NCBI GenBank assembly: GCA_030068145.1
Contig: JAPJBO010000515.1
Location: forward strand, 99,294 to 163,293
Source: Diplonema papillatum
Lineage: Eukaryota > Euglenozoa > Diplonemea > Diplonemida > Diplonemidae
DNA: 64,000 nt
Direction of reading: 5' to 3'
This document shows, in pieces, positions 33,266 to 44,076 of this stretch (within the stretch, counting starts at the first letter, position 1; each line of letters starts with the position of its first letter). The notes under the pieces were generated by a model, which worked only from the letters and a program-made list of their open reading frames with translations, did no database searches and was not told where the DNA came from. The position numbers and the translations under genes are program-made.

Positions 33266-34800
33266 ATTGGGTGACGGGTGCTTGCACCAGGAGTTTGGAA
33301 CAGCAAGTCAGGCCAAGCTCATTGCACAGAGAGAGCTTGCAACATCCTCGGGTGAGATGTGCCGCCTGTGTGAAGACACTCAGCTGTTGCATGGGGCCGA
33401 AAACCCCGTGCAGCTAACACCGCAAGATGAAACCCGAAGTCTTGAGCCGAGTGCCGGATGGAGAAGCTGACAGCCTCCCACGTTCTATTCTATCCGTCCC
33501 CCGAGGGATCCTGCCCCACCCACCCTTCGGAGAGGAGTCGCAGGACCCAATAAGCAGCGTGTCGGAAACTCAAAGCCGACTGATGAAAGTGACAAGTGGG
33601 CTATACTTCTATTCAGGCGTTACCCACTCAAAGCCCTGAACTTAAACACACACGCACACTCTCACACACACACACGTGCGAAGAACAAAGCATTCGCTTT
33701 GGCCCAAAGGTTTCTTTTGTTTTATTCTTGAAAGCAGCAGTCAGTTGTGATACAGGTGAGCAGCGTCACCTCCCCTAGCGAGCTCTCGGATCAAGCTGCG
33801 TCTGATGCAGCTGTTGTATGGATCGCCTACATACACTCAGCCGCGCGTGCCTTCATTGCAAAGGTTACTGCTGCGGCCTTCTGGGTGGCAGCTGTGTCAG
33901 GTCAAGTAGCGAGATCTGAGGCCCTGTGATGGCTGAGTGCACACCTAAGCAGGGCTGCATCCTCGTGTTGTAGCCGTGTTGCGTATAAGGCTTCGTGGGG
34001 GCCTGGTCAACCACCTCATCACTATAGGGCACAAACTTTTCTCGACAGTGATTGGACAGTCGGGGTTGCCGGGGGCGGGTCTCCATGAGGAAGATTATTG
34101 TAAAGCAAGACCTGCCCCTGCGCCTGCTGTCTCCGGCTGCTTCGGCAGACGACACATACTACTACTACTACTATTCTTGAAAGTATATTAATACTGCAGG
34201 GAATAGTTGACTAGACCTCTTGAGTTTGAGCTAACCGCGAATTGGGAGTACAAAGCCAAAAGCAGGACCGACCCCTCGTTCGTGAGAAAAAGCGAAGAAT
34301 ACACCTACCTTCTTTTTTTCCATCTATCTTTGTCAAGAGCTGCAACTCAACTATTCTCTCTTCTTCTTCTTCTTTCGGCAGGGAATTGTTGGCTCAACCT
34401 CTCGCGGTTGTGCTCTCACGGCTCCATTGCGGGAGTCGGGAATCCTAACGTACCCTGCGGCAGGACCGACACCCCGTGGTATAGAACGAACCCCCGAAGC
34501 ACCATTACCAAAAAAAGCCACGACAAGACGCTGGAGAGGAACGCAGGGTTGTCGACACGACGAAGAAACGGTCTAAAAAACACCGCTTAAAAATCTTGTC
34601 AGTCGCAACACTTATAAACTTGGCTAGCCGTAGTTAAAGTGTATAATCATACCTACATCCCTCTCTTACTACCCGTCTCACAGCCTCAATGGTCAACCGG
34701 AGACCCTAAAACACCGAACCTCTAAACCACAATAAACGCTTAAAAAAAAGCAACGGAGAAACGCAAAAAAAAAAAGAACGCTAACCCAAACAACTTCCGC
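33266..34800. other. intergenic: R17, R4 copy 2, R19
   Basis: R17 (33270-33400) recurs at 45683-45770, just before the lyase array, with GCTTGCACCAGGAGTTTGGA. R4 copy 2 is at 33921-34172. R19 (34186-34365, CTGCAGGGAATAGTTGACTA onward) recurs at 39185-39212 plus 39392-39555 and at 42731-42915. A short (CA)n run lies at 33640-33675. No gene was recognised. Confidence 0.55.
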
Positions 34801-34995
34801 CGGTCGAGAAAACTTGCCTAAAGAAATCAACTGCCTTCGGGTAGGCGATTCTGACACTAGTTGTCGTCGGGGGGGAAAAAAAAAAGAACAAAGAACCCCC
34901 CCTCCGTACGTCTTTGCTTCAAGAACAAAACTTCACACTTCTCCTTTCTCCTCCCTTACGAGAACGAACAAGCAAACACGTAAAATAAACCACAA

Positions 34996-35110
34996 TCTAC
35001 ACGGTGGAGCCAAGTCTCAGAAGCGTGGAGTTGAAAGCTGGGGTTGAAAAAGCGGGCGTCTTCGCCCGTGTTCGGGTGTGAATTTTGCGCGCGTTTTGGG
35101 TTGTATGGAG
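34996..35110. mobile_element. MITE family 1, left half
   Basis: It begins TACACGGTGGAGCC and continues TCTCAGAAGC and GTTGAAAAAGCGGGCGTC, as in the element at 17436, with a GC-rich hairpin (GCGGGCGTCTTCGCCCG). No right end was found. Confidence 0.6.
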
Positions 35111-35277
35111 CACCCGCTTTTCGGTGCGTTTTGCAGAGTGCTGACCAAGGTCGTCCGGTCGGGCGGGGTGGGCGAGTTGGAGCGCTGGAGGCCCGGAGGG
35201 CCGCGGGCATCGATTCCTGGCTGGGGCCCTTCCGTGTTGGCCTCGTCCTCGGACGGGCCGGGTGCCTCGGGCGCTGA

Positions 35278-35890
35278 CCCTTCCGAGGAATCTCTTCATC
35301 GGAGCTGAACGTGAGCAGCGGTCTGCTGCAGCCTCGCATGGGGGGCGTCGAACATGTGACCTTGGCTACTTGGGCGTGAATCTATAATGCAAAGTTTTGT
35401 CATTCCGCGGTGTAGTTTTCATGCCTGGTGCCCTGAACATCGGAAAGACTCACGAACCACGCACATCCTATGGGTTCCCTGGGTCCGTTTTTCACGAATC
35501 TCTTCATCGGAGCTGAACGTGAGCATAAAGTCGACGAGAAAGGTCTGCTGGAAGGGTGACAGGATAGGCTGTACCTGTCCAGGACTCTCGATGGGGGCGT
35601 CGAACATGTGACCTTGGCTACTTGGGCGTGAATCTATGATGCAAAGCTTTGTCATTCCGCGGTGTAGTTTTCATGCCTGGTGCCCTGAACATCGGAAAGA
35701 CTCACGAACCACGCACATCCTATGGGTTCCCTGGGTCCGGTTTTCACGAATCTCTTCATCGGAGCTGAACGTGAGCATAAAGTCGACGAGAAAGGTCTGC
35801 TGGAAGGGTGACAGGATAGGCTGTACCTGTCCAGGACTCTCGATGGGGGCGTCGAACATGCGACCTTGGCTCTTGGAAGAGTGACAGGAG
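35278..35890. repeat. 252-bp tandem duplication plus a partial third unit
   Basis: The sequence at 35387-35638 is repeated at 35639-35885 with very few changes (period 252). A partial unit (AATCTCTTCATCGGAGCTGA onward) lies at 35289-35350. Each unit keeps an open minus-strand frame containing FLVDFMLTFSSDEEIRE. I do not recognise this protein segment. Confidence 0.85.
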
Positions 35891-37040
35891 AGGCTGTACT
35901 CATCCAGGACTGCTAAGTCCAGCGTCTTCTGTGCGGCTTTATTAGCAGGCTCTGTCCTTTGACGCGGTATGGATTGGTATCGGGATCGTATCTTCCATGC
36001 ACAAGTAGTGCAGTCTGGTGCCCGGCCTTCGGTATAAGTTCGGAACTTCGTTGTCGAGTTCTTCTCTCACTTTTACGTCAGTGAGCCGGTCCGTTCCTTG
36101 AAAGGAAAACATCGACGATGCTGCCCGACAAAGAACAGAAGGGATCCCAAGTGCTGTAACTACCGAACCGCGTGTTGAACGGACGTGAGGTCATGCGGGT
36201 CTACCCCTACACGACAAATCACACAAACACAACAGGTCAAAGTCCTGATTGAGTAAACAACACACGATGGTGTACGCGAAGAACAAATCAGATTGTGTCT
36301 GTATTGTCTTTGCCCCTTACCTCTATATTTCCTCCCATCCATTCGGAGTCGAAGCAGCTACGTCGAGTTTTTCGTTCACGAAGTTCTTGTCCCCAGTTTC
36401 ATGGGTTTCTCAGGTTCCCACGGGCGCATCCTTTCGAGCTCCCTTCCGAGGCTCGACCCCACCGTGTACGCTTACTTTTCCATTCTCCCCCGCTCCCTTC
36501 GCCGACCCAACGATCAAAGCAAGCAACCAAGCAAAGGAGGAAAAAAAGGAGAAAAAAAATAAAAGAAAGAAAGCTGGCAGACACGAACGATTTTTTCCGT
36601 CCCACCACCGGCGCGTGCCACAGGAACTGTGCTTCCCCTTCGACCGCCGTCGGCCGGCAGGCGATTGCCCCCCCGTCGCGAACCCGAGAAAAGAAACACC
36701 GGATATTACCCTCGCTTGCTTACTCACCAGTGTCCTGTGGTGTCACGACGCTCGTGACACACACCTCCATTCTTTTTCTCAAAGCGCGGAAATCGGCTTT
36801 TGGGTCGATTAATAGCACTGTGTTATTATTCGATGTGTCGAATCTACTAATGAATATTTCGGGTACACATGGTGCGTCGACAGTAGCAGGGGGTCCAATA
36901 CTAGTGGTAGCATTTTTTTTGGTACGTACCCCGCCAGTGCTGATGCTAAGGCCCCTAAACTCGGCATCGTTGTCAGCCGGACGGCAACGAGGGGTGGGTG
37001 GGTACCCCCCCCCCTAAACACCCCCCCCCCCCTCCTGCAG
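35891..37040. other. intergenic: R3 copy 2, R18 copy 2
   Basis: R3 is at 36115-36367 and R18 at about 36810-36930 (TTATTATTCGATGTGTCGAA). The plus-strand frame at 36295-37017 is open but has no family motif and runs through R18, so I do not call it. Confidence 0.5.
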
Positions 37041-37600
37041 GGCCTGTGTGCAGCAGGGTGGTGACCGCTCTAAGGTGGGTTCCTCAGCAGCGACCAAATC
37101 CTCCCAAAAAAGCACTCGAAAAAAAAATTTTTGACCCACTTTTTCCACCACTTCACCTTAGAGAATTTAGCTAAGGTGGGTCCCACAGTAGGGTTGCACC
37201 AGGAGGGGGTAGGGGGGGGGGGGGGGACCCACCCCCCCCAGGGTTAGCAACTTCGTTTTGGGTCTCAGGCTTAGTATCAGCACTGTACCCCCCCCCGTGT
37301 TTAAGATCGCGTTTTTCCGTGTTTAAGATCGCCCCCCAAAAAAACCGATCTTATACACGGGGGGGGACGATCTTAAACACGGGGGGGGACAAAAAACACC
37401 CCAATTTTTTTTTTCCGCTGCGCGGGGCCCTGAACCCCCCCCCACAGTAAAAACGCCCAAAAAAAAAACCTTTCCCGCTGCGCGGGACCCCACCCCACTC
37501 CCCCCCCGTGTATAAGATCGCCCTCATTTCTCAAAAAAACCGATCTTATACACGGGGGGGGAGGGCGCGATCTTAAACACGGGGGGTGGTAGGTAGGAAA
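37041..37600. repeat. homopolymer-rich DNA with inverted GTGTTTAAGATCG / CGATCTTAAACAC words
   Basis: R15 lies at 37067-37182. From about 37290 to 37585, CCCGTGTTTAAGATCGC or CCGTGTATAAGATCGCC faces GATCTTATACACGGGGGGG or CGATCTTAAACACGGGG several times, giving a series of possible hairpins separated by C, G and A runs. Confidence 0.75.
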
Positions 37601-38145
37601 AGAAACTTGTTTCTTTGACGACTAGTAATAATCCGAACGACAGGTTTGCCGCTATCCGTCCAGAGAAACAAAGTAGCTTGCTGCACCACTTCATGTGGTC
37701 AGCAGCAAGATTAGCAGCTTCCTGGCTTCACCTTTTTACATCAAACATACGGCGCGCGGCAAGCAGAGCAGGAGCGGTGGACGAGAGTGACAGACACCAG
37801 CATAGGAGTGAGGATCTTATTAACAGCTTGGACGTGTGTCGAGTATCTGTTATTATTACGACTCCGCCCCACTTAGAATGCATCCCCGAAGTCGTTCGAT
37901 CGAAAAAAGGACGCCCTGCGTTTTGTCGGCTTCTCCCCCCACCCCCACAGAACCGTGGAACGCCGGAGGTCGGACGCGAACGTTCACTCTTCATCAAAGC
38001 ACCGCTGCCAGTACCCCTCACCCACACACCCCATCCAGCTTCCCTATCTAGGTGCGCACAGCACCCGCGGTTAAAAAAAGAAAAAAAAAGTTCCAAGCAA
38101 CTCTCCGCCGGAGGAGGGCCTACGTAAAAAAGAGATAGAAAAAAA

Positions 38146-38775
38146 GGAATTAACCACATACGGACGAACTACGCCATATTGGCGTAGTTAATTCAAGTTC
38201 ATTCGCGGGTATCGGGTCACTTCCACGTGTATTCGTTCAGCGTCGAGGTGCGCATTTGAAAGATCTGCCACGAAATCTTTCAAATGCGCCTCTCGGTTCC
38301 CGTTTTTGACCTACGGAACCCCTTAATGGACGTTTCAAGGGTTGCCTTGAAACGTCCATTTTCTCAAAATTAACACCCACCCTCCGTCCGTATGTGGTTA
38401 ACCACTTAAGGACGGAGGGGGGCAGGGGTTTTTGGGAAAAGGGGTGGCTCCATGGCGAATCTCAGGTATCCGTTGGAGCTCGGAGCAGGATTTCTACCCG
38501 GGTGAAGGACGCATTTCAAAGACTTGTGTCGGATCTTTCCGATACAGCAAACAGCGACCACTTTCGACCATTATTTGGCCTCTCGCCCGCGAACGTGACA
38601 CCCGCGCACTTTCGTGAGTTAACTACCACTACAGTGGCACTTCGTCCGGAAGTGGTTAAAAAATATATATCCAGTGCGAAATCCAGTGGACACCCGCAAA
38701 AACAGGTGATCACACTGGATTCCCACTGGGTTTGCGGGTGTGTCGCACCCCGCAAAATGGATCGCACAGTTTAAC
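38146..38775. repeat. cluster of nested inverted repeats (hairpins)
   Basis: TTAACCACATACGGACG (38150) pairs with CGTCCGTATGTGGTTAA (38385). Inside are three further hairpins: AACTACGCCA/TGGCGTAGTT, GCGCATTTGAAAGAT/ATCTTTCAAATGCGC and GGACGTTTCAAGG/CCTTGAAACGTCC. To the right, CCCTCCGTCC pairs with GGACGGAGGG, and GTGCGAAATCCAGTGGACAC...CCGCAAA pairs with TTTGCGGGTGTGTCGCAC (38678-38748). It could be one or two fold-back elements. Some loops are short enough for transcribed hairpins. Confidence 0.85.
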
Positions 38776-41060
38776 TCTGCTGTGCATATTGTTATCACGG
38801 GCTCTGCCCCCCACACTGCCACCTGTCATCTGTACGCCCCCCTGACAGGATCGTCAGGAAACCTCCAGGTACCACCTCCGAAAAAAAAAAAAAAAAAAAA
38901 ACAGACCCAGCCCATGGTTTCATTCCTCGTTTACGGAGTCGTGTCACTCCCTTTGTTCTTCTTGAATCTTTTTCTTTTGTACAAGCACCTGCCTTGTCGG
39001 AAATACTTGCGGAGGCTGCCAGCTGCAAAGATCAAAGGAGGTAAATGTGCTGTAGCCCACACGAACCACAGGTGAATCTGGGTTCAGTGGCGGGCGCAAG
39101 CGTTCAACAAAAAAGACCCACTTTGTAGTTGTATTGTTTCTCCCCCTCTAGCCTAAGCACAAGGCAGCCCCTCGAGTATTTCTTATGTCAATGCTGCAGG
39201 GAATAGTTGACTAGACTGAGCCGGTCCGTCCCTATCTCTTGAAACTGCATCGAAGTGCCTGCCGCTGTTAATCACAGTGAATCACGGTCCACCACGGTCT
39301 ATCAGGTCCATCCTTAGTCCCTAGAGCTGCATCGAATTGCCCGGTGCTGTATTCTTCGGTCTATCACGGTCTAGAGGCGATGAACCGGCTCAGACTAGAC
39401 CTCTTGAGTTTGCGCTAGCCACGATTGCGGGAGGTTGGGAGAACCTAACACAGCCTGAAGCAGGGCCGACCCCCCCCTTTCGTAAGAAAATACGAAGAAC
39501 AAGCACACTTTCTTTTTCCATCTATTTTTGTCGAGAGCTGCGACTCAACTATTCTCTGTTTATCTCCGAACAAGACCTGATGCCAGCATAAAACACGCAT
39601 GAGAGGCAGTTTGCTGTACCACTGCTTCAATCCGGAATGTGGCGTAGTGGCTCAGGCACAGGCAATGGGCATATTGACTACGACTGCCTGCTGCCCCGGT
39701 TGCCACGCCTTGCTCCTCCGTGTCAATAGGGAATGTTGCAGGTGACGAGAACCTCGCAACTCTTGCTGCCATGGCTCACGAGCCCCAACCCCCGAAACAA
39801 GAGCTGGCTGAAGACGTGAGTAGAGAAGCCCAAGTAAAAAATATCCGAGTTAAGCGCCTGGGCGTAAACAGGGGTTTATCCTTAAACAACTGAGTACAAC
39901 TGTGTACAATTGGGAGGAAAATAAACAATTTCTGTCTAAAGAATATCTATTTCACAACACGACTTAGGCAACGATCTTTTGCTGCACAAAGGAAAAAACC
40001 CAGAACAGCCGCAGCAAAAAAAGTAAATGTCAAGCAACTTTCGCCGGTAGAGAAAACCTTGCGGAACCGGTCCATCTCCCGGGTGAGGAGACCAATCATG
40101 GGACTTTGCTCCTCGTGCTCTACGATATTTCTGTTCCTGCTGCGTTGGTGCCAGCCAATTCCACCTGCCATGCACACTTTCTGACAGCCAGCCAGATCTC
40201 CGTGTGCAGTGGGAAAGTCTTGCTCTTTCTCGTCGAAGAAGACCTGATGTCGGCGTCAATTTACGAGAGGCAAAATTTAGGCTCGTGGTGGCGAAAATGC
40301 GGGTGCCAACAGCAACGGTGCACGCTGAGGTGGGGCTTTACCGTGTGACCATCCAACTACGATTGGCCTCCGAAGGACAGTGGGTTGACTCTTGCGACCT
40401 CAGTCGCCCAGGGGTGGTTTGCTGGTGTGCACCAGGCTCAGAAGACGAATGTTCCACGCTTTGAACGAAACGCCGTTTCCTTGGAATCTGGTATTGTCCT
40501 TTTGACAGAGTGTGCCAGTGCCTCTCATCTCACCCTCATGGCACGGCTGTATACTCTTGACAGACGCAAGCGTCCGGCATCGTGAATGTCTGTTACAGTC
40601 GTTGGGTGGTATTGACGACGGGTTTTCATCCTTGACTAGCCAAAGTTAAAGTGTGCGAACATGTCTTCCCCCTCCACTACCCGACAAACCAGACTCACAC
40701 AGCTGCCCTGTCTGCAGACACTCAGGTTCCGCGCTGATGAAGGTCCGCCTTATGTGCCCGTGGCTAAAGGACCGAAATACGGCGCAGACGGGACCAGTGC
40801 GGTGTTGAGCACATATCTATTCCAAGCACGTTCTTGCAATCCTCCACTACCCGACACCCAGCCTCGTCAACCGGAGACTCTAAAATACTAGTCGCACAGT
40901 GCGTTGCTCAGGGTGGTCGAAGGCCTGACAAACACACGAATGCAACAAATTGAACTACTGGGAACATCGCCAGCGACCCGAGGACTCCCCCCAGAAAAGT
41001 GACACCGACATGTGACTCGCCTTTCAACCGGGGGTTGCGCACCCAGAACTCGACGTAAAC
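38776..41060. other. intergenic: R7/R13 inverted, R19, R5, R1
   Basis: R13+R7 is present inverted at 38972-39165, next to a run of about 20 A. R19 is at 39185-39212 and 39392-39555. An R5-like stretch is at 40037-40090. R1 is at 40676-40845. Words of the form GAAGACCTGATGYYRGCRTCAA (40236, 39574) also occur near 16885 and 17112. No gene was recognised. Confidence 0.5.
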
Positions 41061-41149
41061 GCTACACGGCGAGGGTCCAGCGTCAGAAGCAGAGGAATAA
41101 CAACAGGGTTCGATTCTCTCGACTCTAATTTTTGTTGGTCTCTTCACCC

Positions 41150-41628
41150 GAGAAGGAATAATCAAAACGAAGTTCCTAGCGGTTCTCTTTTGAGTTTCGT
41201 CTCAGGCCTTCGTTGCGCGGGATCAAGAGGGACTGCCGGGGTCGTACGCACTCCTACGTCGGAGGTGAAATTCTTAGATCGTAGGAAGACGAACTTCTGC
41301 GAAAGCATTCGACAAGAATGTCTCCATTAACCCCTTACTGACCGGGCACTCTCGACTTTCTTCCGGGGTTTTGGGTCTAAATCCTGGTCATGTCAGGTTG
41401 GCACCTTGCCGACTCCTCGAGGGAGCGAGATTTCTGAGGTTCAAGGGCGGGAATAAAGAGATACGCCACATATCTTTTTATTCCTGCCCTTGAAAGCTGT
41501 TTTCGACATACCTATCCCAACTTTCCGGTATATCCAATAAATGGGCTATTTAACAACCCTGACCCTGTGGAGGTCGCTGATGGGTAAGGGGTTAATAAGG
41601 AACGAGAGCGTGGGGATCCAAGATGGTG
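41150..41628 (+). pseudogene. 18S rRNA gene fragment, split by a MITE
   Basis: The sequence resembles the central 18S region. GAATAATCAAAACGAAGTTC and TTTTGAGTTTCGTC are followed by GATCAAGAGGGACTGCCGGG. Then come the near-universal GGAGGTGAAATTCTTAGATC (41261-41280), AAGACGAACTTCTGCGAAAG and CATTCGACAAGAATGTCTCC up to 41330. After the MITE it resumes at 41592 with TTAATAAGGAACGAGAGCGT, matching the normal ATTAATCAAGAACGAAAG order. Only about 220 bases of an about 1.8-kb gene are present, so this is a non-functional fragment. Divergence may reflect decay, so it is a poor taxonomic marker. Confidence 0.85.
41327..41595. mobile_element. piggyBac-type MITE with TTAA target-site duplication
   Basis: TTAA at 41327-41330 and 41592-41595 flank a 261-bp element that begins CCCCTTAC and ends GTAAGGGG (8-bp inverted ends). 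TTAA targets with C-rich ends starting CCC are the hallmark of the piggyBac superfamily. The target is direct: joining the rRNA flanks with one TTAA restores the expected 18S order. A 24-bp hairpin (GGGCGGGAATAAA...TTTATTCCTGCCC, 41440-41494) sits in the middle. No transposase is encoded. A truncated relative is at 4835-4950. Confidence 0.85.
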
Positions 41629-41999
41629 GGCCCAAGTCACACATCCAAATAGTGGGTGTGCTTACAACCAAACCGCGCGTAAGTCCACACCCGAAAAAGC
41701 CGGTGCGACGCCCGCTTTTTTAACACCAGCTTTACTCCGGCTTCTAAGGCTGGACCTCCACCGCGTCGAACGTTGCGCAACGATCGCGATTGACCGCATC
41801 TTGATGCTTTGAAACACGCTTGTGGCAAAACCATGGGGTTTTGGACCTAGGAGTCGGCAAAAAAAGCTTCGACCCCGCTCGGTACCCGTGGGGGTTGTGC
41901 ATTGCAATCTTTTACGCAGATCATCGCCACCGATTCTTTGCATTGCAACCTAGACGGTGCCTGCGGGTCCTGCTCGTCCCACCCCCTGCTGGTCGATAC

Positions 42000-42230
42000 G
42001 GTACGCTGGTCGCGCCATTTGCTAGTCACTTACTACTGATCTTACTACTCACAAATCTTACTAGTCATACGATCCACTGTCAGTAGTAAGAATGGCTCCT
42101 GCAGTAGTCATTCTTACTACTGCAGTAGTCATTTTGTAAAAATCACAAGTAAGACTGACTACTGCAGTAATCATTCTTACAACTGCAGCAGCAAGCACTC
42201 TTCAGTCGTAATATGACCAGTGCACCGTGT
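42000..42230. mobile_element. MITE family 2, right part
   Basis: Repeats of ACTGCAGTAGTCATTCTTAC lead to the right end AGTGCACCGTGTA (42218-42230), as at 19653. No matching left end is evident. Confidence 0.6.
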
Positions 42231-43209
42231 AAGGGGCCATAGACCACCGTTTTCTATTAAGCAGCCTGGCGATCCCCGCCAGTCTGCCCTGCGTTGTATC
42301 AGAACTTCCTACCTCGGGCTTATTTTGGACCGGCCGCGTTGCTGCCCTCAACCTCGCACTCGTGTGCTTGCTAACAAGAAAGGTAAACGGCAAACCAAGC
42401 TAGACCGCTAGGCTGCACTACTTGTGCCACGAAAAACCGCCCGAACAGTACAGTTCTTCGGGAGTTGTATCAAAGTATCCGAATGACCACCACCGAAGCC
42501 CCAGTGCCAAAGTGTGACAAAAAGAATGAGAATCTGAAAATAAAACAAAGTAAACGATGGATGGAGCTTGCCGTCGTGCAAACTACAAAACGTACCCTTA
42601 CAGGCCTGCGATGCATGTGCGTGCCACTGGAACCAACCCACAACTCCTTTTTTTCTTCTTCTTCTTTTTTCACTCGCTTTCCCACCTCTTCTTTGTCTTC
42701 TTGTTTGCAACCCCCTCCCCTTTCTTTTTAATAGTATGCAAATACTGCAAGGAATAGTTGACCACACTTCTTTCTGCCGCTTGCGATTGCGGGAGTCGGA
42801 ACCGTGTCATATGCCCTAAAGCACAGACCGACCCCTTTTTTTGTGTCGAAGATAAATGGCCCTCCATCTTCATCAAATAATCTCTGCTGTTCCGTCAAGA
42901 AGTGCGACTCAACTATTCCTTCCTTTTCCCCGCTTTCTATATCTCTCCCACACTCTCTCTTTCTGCTCCACCGCCCAATGGTCTCTTCCCCAGCTTCGTT
43001 CCATTTTCGCCGCCCCGCCTCGTAGGAGATCAGCAAACGAACAGCAGCACCATCGGACCTACAAGACGTCAGCGCGGGATGATGGCACGTGCACATGACA
43101 CGTACACGGCATCATACGGCGACGTACATGCATGCGAGTGACCGGTGCAACCCTTTGGCTGGGCTGAGGGGGCTAATTCTGCCGGGGCTGACGGCCCGGG
43201 TGTGGGTCC
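42231..43209. other. intergenic: R19 copy, nothing else recognised
   Basis: R19 is at 42731-42915. The open frames (up to 122 codons) overlap on both strands and carry no family motif. Confidence 0.4.
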
Positions 43210-43218
43210 AGACAAGGC

Positions 43219-43939
43219 TTGAACATGAAGCGCGGTGTGCATCGGCATGCGCAGGAACTGCAGCCTCTCTGTACCCGTGCTGCCAAGTGCATGAGCATGA
43301 AGCGCGGCGTGCATCGGCATGCGCAGGAACTGCAGCCTCTTTGTACCCGTGCTGCCAAGTGCATGAACATGAAGCGCGGCGTGCATCGGCATGCGCAGGA
43401 ACTGCAGCCTCTTTGTACCCGTGCTGCCAAGTGCATGAACATGAAGCGCGGCGTGCATCGGCATGCGCAGGAACTGCAGCCTCTTTGTACCCGTGCTGCC
43501 AAGTGCATGAACATGAAGCGCGGCGTGCATCGGCATGCGCAGGAACTGCAGCCTCTTTGTACCCGTGCTGCCAAGTGCATGAACATGAAGCGCGGCGTGC
43601 ATCGGCATGCGCAGGAACTGCAGCCTCTTTGTACCCGTGCTGCCAAGTGCATGAACATGAAGCGCGGCGTGCATCGGCATGCGCAGGAACTGCAGCCTCT
43701 TTGTACCCGTGCTGCCAAGTGCATGAACATGAAGCGCGGCGTGCATCGGCATGCGCAGGAACTGCAGCCTCTTTGTACCCGTGCTGCCAAGTGCATGAAC
43801 ATGAAGCGCGGCGTGCATCGGCATGCGCAGGAACTGCAGCCTCTTTGTACCCGTGCTGCCAAGTGCATGAACATGAAGCGCGGCGTGCATCGGCATGCGC
43901 AGGAACTGCAGCCTCTTTGTACCCGTGCTGCCAAGTGCA
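43219..43939. repeat. 72-bp tandem array, ten units
   Basis: Ten units with a period of exactly 72 (ATGAAGCGCGGCGTGCATCG...). The first unit differs slightly (CGGTGTG, CTCTCTG); the others are almost identical. As 72 is a multiple of three and the unit lacks stops in several frames, open frames of 270-370 codons appear on both strands. The minus-strand 24-residue unit contains GSTGTKRLQ, matching WSTGTKRL in the LINE remnant at about 44745, so the unit seems to have been amplified from a piece of that element. Confidence 0.95.
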
Positions 43940-44060
43940 CCACCGCCTGGACTGCCGACCCAGCGCTGCCGGACCCGCCGGACGCTGACACGTGCCGGCA
44001 GCAAGAGGACCACCATGACGATGCTGGGGCGGCAGTGGCGGTGACGGGGAGGCGGGCCGG
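43940..44060 (-). repeat. inverted copy of the LINE segment at about 44638-44757
   Basis: The reverse complement of 43940-44045 (CCGCCACTGCCGCCCCAGCA, GTCATGGTGGTCCTC, CACGTGTCAGCGTCCGGCGG) matches 44650-44745 with few differences. The two arms flank about 580 bases containing the recombinase-like remnant. Confidence 0.85.
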
Positions 44061-44076
44061 TTTGGATTGAGAGTCG

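Larger units (their letters stand above)
41063..41768. mobile_element. MITE family 1 composite carrying an 18S rRNA fragment and a nested MITE
   Basis: The left end (TACACGGCGAGGGTCCAGCG, 41063-41090) and right end (41740-41768, CTTCTAAGGCTGGACCTCCA) form imperfect 28-bp inverted repeats like those of the 17436 element. The right inner part (41681-41739) is that element's own GC hairpin region, inverted. Between them is rRNA-derived DNA, itself split by a second element. The order of events would be capture or insertion of rRNA sequence in the TIR element, then insertion of the TTAA MITE. Confidence 0.65.

Noticed and set aside
36295-37017. 240-codon plus-strand frame
   Set aside because: It overlaps other open frames on both strands, runs through dispersed repeats R3 and R18, and has no recognisable motif or splice partner.
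41090-41640. A functional rRNA gene
   Set aside because: Only about 220 bases of 18S are present, diverged and interrupted by a transposable element, with no flanking ITS, 5.8S or 28S.
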